A DNA stretch of 9,177 nucleotides from Anaerolineales bacterium (GTDB lineage Bacteria; Chloroflexota; Anaerolineae; Anaerolineales; E44-bin32), in assembly GCA_023250385.1 (NCBI GenBank), contig JAHFAU010000035.1, positions 1-9,177 on the forward strand. Reading direction: 5' to 3'. A program made the translations under genes and the position numbers. Below are positions 5,379-9,177 of this stretch, piece by piece (position 1 is the stretch's first letter; each line of letters opens with the position of its first letter). The notes under the pieces were generated by a model. The model was not told the origin of the DNA. It made no database searches and was given only the letters and a program-made list of their open reading frames with translations.

Positions 5379-6638
5379 ATGACCCGGCTCAGGCGGATCG
5401 GGCAGTGGGCAGCCTTGGTGCTGATCTTGTTGGCCTCGCCGCTCCTGCTCGGAGGGAGTGGAGGGCTCACTCTGAACCGCAGCGATCAGGTGCGCCGGTT
5501 TACCCGCGCGGTGGAGTTCGACTACGTTAGCTGGACAGTTGAGTCCCTATTGCAAAAGCTTGAGTACTCCGCGCTCCGGCCCGCTGGCTATCTGACCGAG
5601 CCAGAACGCAAGAGCCTGGTCCTGCAGTATGCTGAGCTGATCGGGGAGACTGCTCGACTGCGGGGCGAACTGGAGGCGATCCTCGGCGACCCCCAACTGG
5701 CTGACCCGCGACAGGCAGCCCGCCCGGTCGGGCTTGAACTGGAAGAAACCCGCGGCCGGCTGGAAGCTCTGCGGCCGCTGGCCGAGTCCGTGCTGCAGGA
5801 GGACGTCGCCGCAGTGCTGGAGGATCTGGGACTCGGATGGGGTCGGGCCCTATTCCCTCCGGTGTCGTTCCGCTTCTCGAGCCTGCCTTCGGCCTTGGTC
5901 GTTTCGCCTCGAGAGCTGATCCGCCAAGACGCGAACCTGCAATTGGTGCCTGAGCTCAGTCTGGAGCAGCAGATCGATTTGGAATCGCAGGTGGAGCACG
6001 GGCTCGACGTCTCGGCTCTGGTGGTTGGGATTGGGGGCCTGTCGACGTATCCAACGATGGTGATGGAGACGACTGCCCTGGACTGGGTGGTCGAGACGAT
6101 CGTGCATGAGTGGGTGCATCACTACCTGGCATTCCGTCCATTGGGCCTCGGTTACAACCGCTCCCCAGAGCTGCGTACTTTCAACGAAACTGTTGCCAGC
6201 CTGGTTGGACAGCGGATCGGGAGAGAAGTGCTGGCCCGCTACTATCCCGAGCATCTGCCGCCTCCTCCCTCACCCAACCCACCGCCTCCGGTGCCCGGGG
6301 AGCCCCCGGCGTTTGACTTCCAAGTCGAGATGAGGGAGACCCGCGAGCAAGTTGATGCACTGCTCGCGGCGGGGAAAATCAACGAGGCGGAATCCTATAT
6401 GGAGGCTCGCCGGCGGATCTTCTGGGAGCACGGATACCGCTACATCCGGCGCATCAACCAGGCATATTTCGCATTCTACGGGGCGTACGCAGATGTTCCC
6501 GGCGGACCCGCTGGTGAGGATCCGGTCGGCGACGCCGTACGCCGGCTTTGGGAGGTGGTCGGAGACCCAATCGCATTCCTGCGTCGGGTGGCCCGGATGA
6601 ACAGTACCGACGACCTCTTCGCGGCGCTGCCCGGCTGA
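5379..6638 (+). CDS. Putative secreted or membrane-anchored HEXXH zinc metallopeptidase
   Basis: I do not recognise a named family with certainty. The product has 419 residues. RLRR at 3-6 followed by a hydrophobic stretch (about 10-25) ending in small residues is a signal peptide or N-terminal anchor, so the rest should lie outside the membrane. Residues 75-145 are rich in Leu, Glu and Arg and probably helical. The catalytic motif HEWVHH (243-248) gives zinc ligands H243 and H247 with general base E244. FNETVASLVG (268-277) supplies E270, a gluzincin-style third ligand 23 residues later. This HExxH...FNE..A arrangement, plus the NQAYFAFYGAYAD block (360-372), recalls the putative aminopeptidase family PF10023; that link is tentative. 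A proline-rich hinge (294-309) separates the zinc centre from the C-terminal helical part. Start: ATG 5379, with no Shine-Dalgarno and a -10 box at leaderless distance. It is divergent from the epimerase. Confidence 0.78.
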   Translation: MTRLRRIGQWAALVLILLASPLLLGGSGGLTLNRSDQVRRFTRAVEFDYVSWTVESLLQKLEYSALRPAGYLTEPERKSLVLQYAELIGETARLRGELEAILGDPQLADPRQAARPVGLELEETRGRLEALRPLAESVLQEDVAAVLEDLGLGWGRALFPPVSFRFSSLPSALVVSPRELIRQDANLQLVPELSLEQQIDLESQVEHGLDVSALVVGIGGLSTYPTMVMETTALDWVVETIVHEWVHHYLAFRPLGLGYNRSPELRTFNETVASLVGQRIGREVLARYYPEHLPPPPSPNPPPPVPGEPPAFDFQVEMRETREQVDALLAAGKINEAESYMEARRRIFWEHGYRYIRRINQAYFAFYGAYADVPGGPAGEDPVGDAVRRLWEVVGDPIAFLRRVARMNSTDDLFAALPG

Positions 6639-6705
6639 CTTGGAGGCCGGCCTTCGACCGGGTCGGGCCAACTTCGAGCTCTTCCTGCTGCCGGATCGAG
6701 TCCCT

Positions 6706-6711
6706 TATACT
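6706..6711 (+). promoter_or_regulatory. -10 box with leaderless geometry for the methylase-like gene
   Basis: TATACT (5 of 6 consensus positions) ends exactly 6 bases before the GTG at 6718, so transcription is expected to begin at that GTG. No TGn extension and no convincing -35 hexamer are visible. The box lies in the 79-base gap after the HEXXH gene, so the two plus-strand genes may be transcribed separately. The spacing matches that of the promoter before 5379. Confidence 0.5.
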
Positions 6712-6717
6712 CGAACC

Positions 6718-8961
6718 GTGGAAATCCCCTACCTTCCAGGCAAACCGGTGGTTGGTCCCAACCCGTTGGCTCGGTTTCTGCCACCGCTGGAAGAAAGTAC
6801 GGTGGCCCAGGCCATCGAGCATTTTGAGATGGGCGGCCAGCTGGTGCTCGACCCCTTCGGAGCCTCCCCTCGGCTCGCGCTAGAGGCCGCCCAACAGGGC
6901 TGTTCGGTGCTGGTAGCGGTTAATAACCCGATCACCCGGCACGTGCTTCGCCATACCCTCGACCCGTTCACGCTCGATGAGCTCCAATCAGCCCTATCCC
7001 GGCTCGCCGCTCTAGCCAAGGACGGCGGTCGGCTGGAGCCTTTCCTGCTGGATCTGTACCAAACAGTATGTTCCCGATGCGGGCAACGGGTCTCAGCCGA
7101 GTATTTTGTCTGGGACCGCGAAGAGAACGTGCCAGTACTCAAGTTCTACGCCTGCCCTCACTGCAATCACACGATCGAGGAACCGACGAATTCGGAAGAC
7201 CGGCGGCGATCGCTTGAGTACGGAGCCAAAGGCCTGCAGCATGCCACCGCCCTCGAACAACTCGCACCACGGGGTAGTCCGGATCGGGTGCACGCCGAAG
7301 CAGCAGTGAGTGTCTATCCCGGGCGGGCGGTCTACGCCATCATGACCTTGCTAAATAAGCTGCAGCAGCCCGAGCTCGGAGAGCGGATCGAGGCGGCCCG
7401 GGCGCTGCTGCTTGTCAGCCTCGACCAGACCAACGCCCTCTGGGGGTATCCGGAGGGACGCATCCGTCCGCTCCAGCTCAGTGCTTCCCCGCGCTATGTG
7501 GAATCGAACGCCTGGAAGGCGATGGAGCAAGCTGTTGGACAATGGTCTGGGATCGAATCCGGAGTCGAGCTCGTCGAGTGGGCGGGTGAGGCGAGCCTGC
7601 GGCCAGGCGTGGTCACGCTCTTCGAGGGGCCGGTCCGTGAACTGGCCAAGGGGCTGTCCGGCGGCCGGGTTGAACGGATCCTCACGGTGATCCCGCGCCC
7701 CAATCAAGCCTACTGGACCCTTTCCGCGCTCTGGGCCGCCTGGCTGTGGGGCCGAGAGGCCGCTGGCCCGGTGCGCGCTGCGCTCCGCCGGCGACGGTAC
7801 GACTGGGCCTGGCACGCGGATGCGCTTCGAACGACCTTGCGGGCGATGCGCCCAGCGCTCAGCGATGGGGTTCGAGTGGTGGGGCTGATGCCGGACGCCG
7901 AACCGGGTTTTCTGGCGGCTGCGTTGGCCGGATTCGACGGAGCCGGCTTCCGACTAACCGGGCGGGCACTGCGCCCGGGTGAGGGTCAAGCGATCCTCAC
8001 CTGGGAGTGGGAGGGGGGAACCGGCGAGCTCGCATCACTGGTCCAACTGGCCCAAATGATGAAGCAGGCGGCCCAGGAGGCGCTGACCCTGCGGGGCGAG
8101 CCCTCGAGTTACGAACTGGCTCATCAGGCCGCCTGGTCGGAACTTGCCAGCCGGCGACTGTTGGCCAGGGCCCAAGGGAGCGAGAGTCGCACCCCATTAG
8201 GCACGCTTGCCGAGGAATTCGACCAGGTGCTCGCCGATCGGGCGGTCTTCGAACATCTCGGGAAGGGAGCTGAACCGGAGACCGGCCGGTACTGGCTAAC
8301 CGAGCCGACCGAGGTCAGCCTTCCATTGGCCGATCGAGTGGAGGGGTTGGTCCTCGGCATCCTGCGTGAGCAGGAGCGCATCCCGGCTGTCGAGCTGGAC
8401 CGTCGCCTGTGCGAAGTGCTGCCCGGGCTGCTCACGCCGGATCGCAGATTGGTGATGGCGGTTCTAAGATCCTACGCCTTCCCCGAGTCCGGTGGCGCAT
8501 TCTGGAATTTGCGGTCAGAGGACCGGGGAGAAGCTCGCCAGGCAGATCGCACGGAAATCCTGGGTTTGCTGGCTGGGCTGGGGAACCGGCTAGGGTTTGA
8601 GGTCGGGGGTACCGACCCGATCCGCTGGGCCGATCGGGCGGACGAGCCGCAGTTCAGCTTTTGGGTAGATGAAACTGCCAGGCTTAGCACGGCGATGCGC
8701 CGCCAGCTTGAGCAGAGCGAGCCCGGTCGCAGCTCGATGATCGAGCTAGTCGTCATCCCGGGAGGCCGGGCCGCCCTCGTAGCAGAGAAATCGCGTCGAG
8801 ACCCGCTGCTGCAGGCCTGGCAGGAGAGCGCGCCGCGGGTCATCAAATTCCGTCATGTTCGCCGCCTGGCGGAAGACACGACGCTAGATCGCCAAAACCT
8901 ACTCGATCGCCTCGTTCTCGATCCGCCCGGGCACGAAGATCCGCAGCTCCCGTTGCTTTAG
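6718..8961 (+). CDS. Divergent zinc-ribbon DNA-methylase-like protein with winged-helix-like C-terminal region
   Basis: The product has 747 residues and no certain named family. The N-terminal half follows the order of zinc-ribbon adenine-specific DNA methylases (COG1743/DUF1156-like). A motif I equivalent, LDPFGASPRLALEA, is at 44-57, and VNNP (68-71) takes the place of the usual acidic D-x-NP. A four-cysteine zinc ribbon follows: C118-x2-C121 and C146-x2-C149. At 325-333 IPRPNQAYW stands where D/N-PP-Y is expected, followed by LSALWAAWL. The glycines of motif I, the acid of motif II and the DPPY motif are all altered, so methylation is doubtful. A helix-rich region (about 440-535) leads to a winged-helix-like segment (538-586). 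The last part (about 615-747) includes ELVVIPGGRAALVAEKSRRD (676-695) and ends in QLPLL. I chose GTG 6718: TATACT lies 6 bases upstream and the GKPVVGPNPLARFLPP block begins soon after. An in-frame TTG at 6640 (773 residues) lacks support. Confidence 0.72.
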   Translation: MEIPYLPGKPVVGPNPLARFLPPLEESTVAQAIEHFEMGGQLVLDPFGASPRLALEAAQQGCSVLVAVNNPITRHVLRHTLDPFTLDELQSALSRLAALAKDGGRLEPFLLDLYQTVCSRCGQRVSAEYFVWDREENVPVLKFYACPHCNHTIEEPTNSEDRRRSLEYGAKGLQHATALEQLAPRGSPDRVHAEAAVSVYPGRAVYAIMTLLNKLQQPELGERIEAARALLLVSLDQTNALWGYPEGRIRPLQLSASPRYVESNAWKAMEQAVGQWSGIESGVELVEWAGEASLRPGVVTLFEGPVRELAKGLSGGRVERILTVIPRPNQAYWTLSALWAAWLWGREAAGPVRAALRRRRYDWAWHADALRTTLRAMRPALSDGVRVVGLMPDAEPGFLAAALAGFDGAGFRLTGRALRPGEGQAILTWEWEGGTGELASLVQLAQMMKQAAQEALTLRGEPSSYELAHQAAWSELASRRLLARAQGSESRTPLGTLAEEFDQVLADRAVFEHLGKGAEPETGRYWLTEPTEVSLPLADRVEGLVLGILREQERIPAVELDRRLCEVLPGLLTPDRRLVMAVLRSYAFPESGGAFWNLRSEDRGEARQADRTEILGLLAGLGNRLGFEVGGTDPIRWADRADEPQFSFWVDETARLSTAMRRQLEQSEPGRSSMIELVVIPGGRAALVAEKSRRDPLLQAWQESAPRVIKFRHVRRLAEDTTLDRQNLLDRLVLDPPGHEDPQLPLL

Positions 8962-9000
8962 CCTTCCGTCAACCGATCGATTGATTCGTTCGCCGCGCCC

Positions 9001-9177
9001 CTAGGGCGTCGGAGTTGGAGTTTCGGTAGCGGTGGGCGAGGGCGTTGCCGTTGCGGTCGCAGTCGGTGTGAAAGTAGGGGTCGGGGTGGCGGTAGGGGTC
9101 GGGGTGGGCAGGCTCAGCGTGAGGTGTACCCGATAGCTGGCCTTGCCTCCACTCTTGCTGCGGACGGTGAGCAGCAG
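9001..9177 (-). CDS. C-terminal end of a Thr/Pro-rich protein, probably extracellular (partial)
   Basis: A frame open from the right edge on the minus strand ends at TAG 9003-9001; 58 residues are visible and the start lies outside the window. The first 23 residues look like the end of a folded domain (LLLTVRSKSGGKASYRVHLT, then LSL). The remaining 35 are almost entirely Thr and Pro with a few Ala, Ser, Glu and Phe, in PTPTPTATPTPT style. Such tails and linkers are frequent in secreted or surface proteins of Chloroflexota and are expected to be unstructured or O-glycosylated. No function can be given. The gene converges on the methylase-like gene, with 39 bases between the two stop codons and no clear terminator hairpin in that gap. 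Confidence 0.75.
   Translation of the reverse strand: MLLTVRSKSGGKASYRVHLTLSLPTPTPTATPTPTFTPTATATATPSPTATETPTPTP
9074..9109. repeat. 18-base tandem repeat in the Thr/Pro tail, G-quadruplex-capable on the plus strand
   Basis: GTAGGGGTCGGGGTGG occurs at 9074-9089 and again at 9092-9107, a period of 18 bases (six codons, PTPTxT on the minus strand). A looser TP-codon pattern continues to about 9006. On the plus strand four GGGG runs (9077-9080, 9083-9086, 9095-9098, 9101-9104) are separated by 2, 8 and 2 bases. This fits an intramolecular G-quadruplex on the template strand of the minus-strand gene, near its 3' end. Confidence 0.65.

Noticed and set aside
6718..8961. Active restriction-modification or DISARM/BREX-like defence methylase
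   Set aside because: The catalytic and SAM motifs are altered, and no nuclease, helicase, ATPase or other defence partner is visible in the window. The neighbours are housekeeping-like genes.
8962..9000. Bidirectional terminator between the convergent genes
   Set aside because: The AACCGATCGATTGATTCGTT stretch pairs poorly, with mismatches, and no T-run follows on either strand.

Overview
The window is GC-rich and almost fully coding. It looks like a bacterial chromosome, most likely Chloroflexota (Anaerolineae-like). The best hint is the Thr/Pro-rich protein tail at the right edge, a style common in secreted proteins of that phylum. Shine-Dalgarno starts mixed with leaderless-type starts also fit. 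The phylum assignment is an inference. I see no tRNA, rRNA, CRISPR array, insertion sequence or phage gene.

Left arm (1-5222, all minus strand). Seven genes are packed head to tail and read from 5222 towards 1: a sugar-nucleotide epimerase (extended SDR), a DNA-3-methyladenine glycosylase (AAG/MPG family), enoyl-ACP reductase FabI, a membrane GGDEF diguanylate cyclase, a PIG-L/LmbE deacetylase, a UPF0316 membrane protein, and the start of a second UPF0316 paralog cut by the window edge. Several junctions overlap or nearly touch (FabI/glycosylase by 4 bases, FabI/cyclase by 20). One consensus extended -10 (TGC-TATAAT) with a 5' leader hairpin lies upstream of the first gene, so a polycistronic unit is likely. 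The cargo mixes envelope and lipid metabolism, DNA repair and c-di-GMP signalling.

Divergent intergenic region (5223-5378). It holds the leftward promoter and hairpin, and a rightward extended -10 placed so that transcription would begin at the ATG of the next gene.

Right arm (5379-8961, plus strand). There are two genes of no named family. The first is a secreted or membrane-anchored HEXXH putative metallopeptidase with a C-terminal domain after a proline hinge. The second is a 747-residue protein with the layout of a zinc-ribbon DNA adenine methylase whose SAM-binding and catalytic motifs have drifted. It also carries a winged-helix-like C-terminal part and ends in a sliding-clamp-like QLPLL. 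Both genes have a -10 hexamer exactly 6 bases before the start codon, the geometry of leaderless transcripts.

Right edge (9001-9177, minus). This is the C-terminal end of a convergent gene encoding a Thr/Pro-rich tail. Its repetitive codons create an 18-base tandem repeat and a G-quadruplex-capable plus strand.

The most unusual item is the degenerate methylase-like gene at 6718-8961. I see no partner genes that would make it a recognised defence or modification system.
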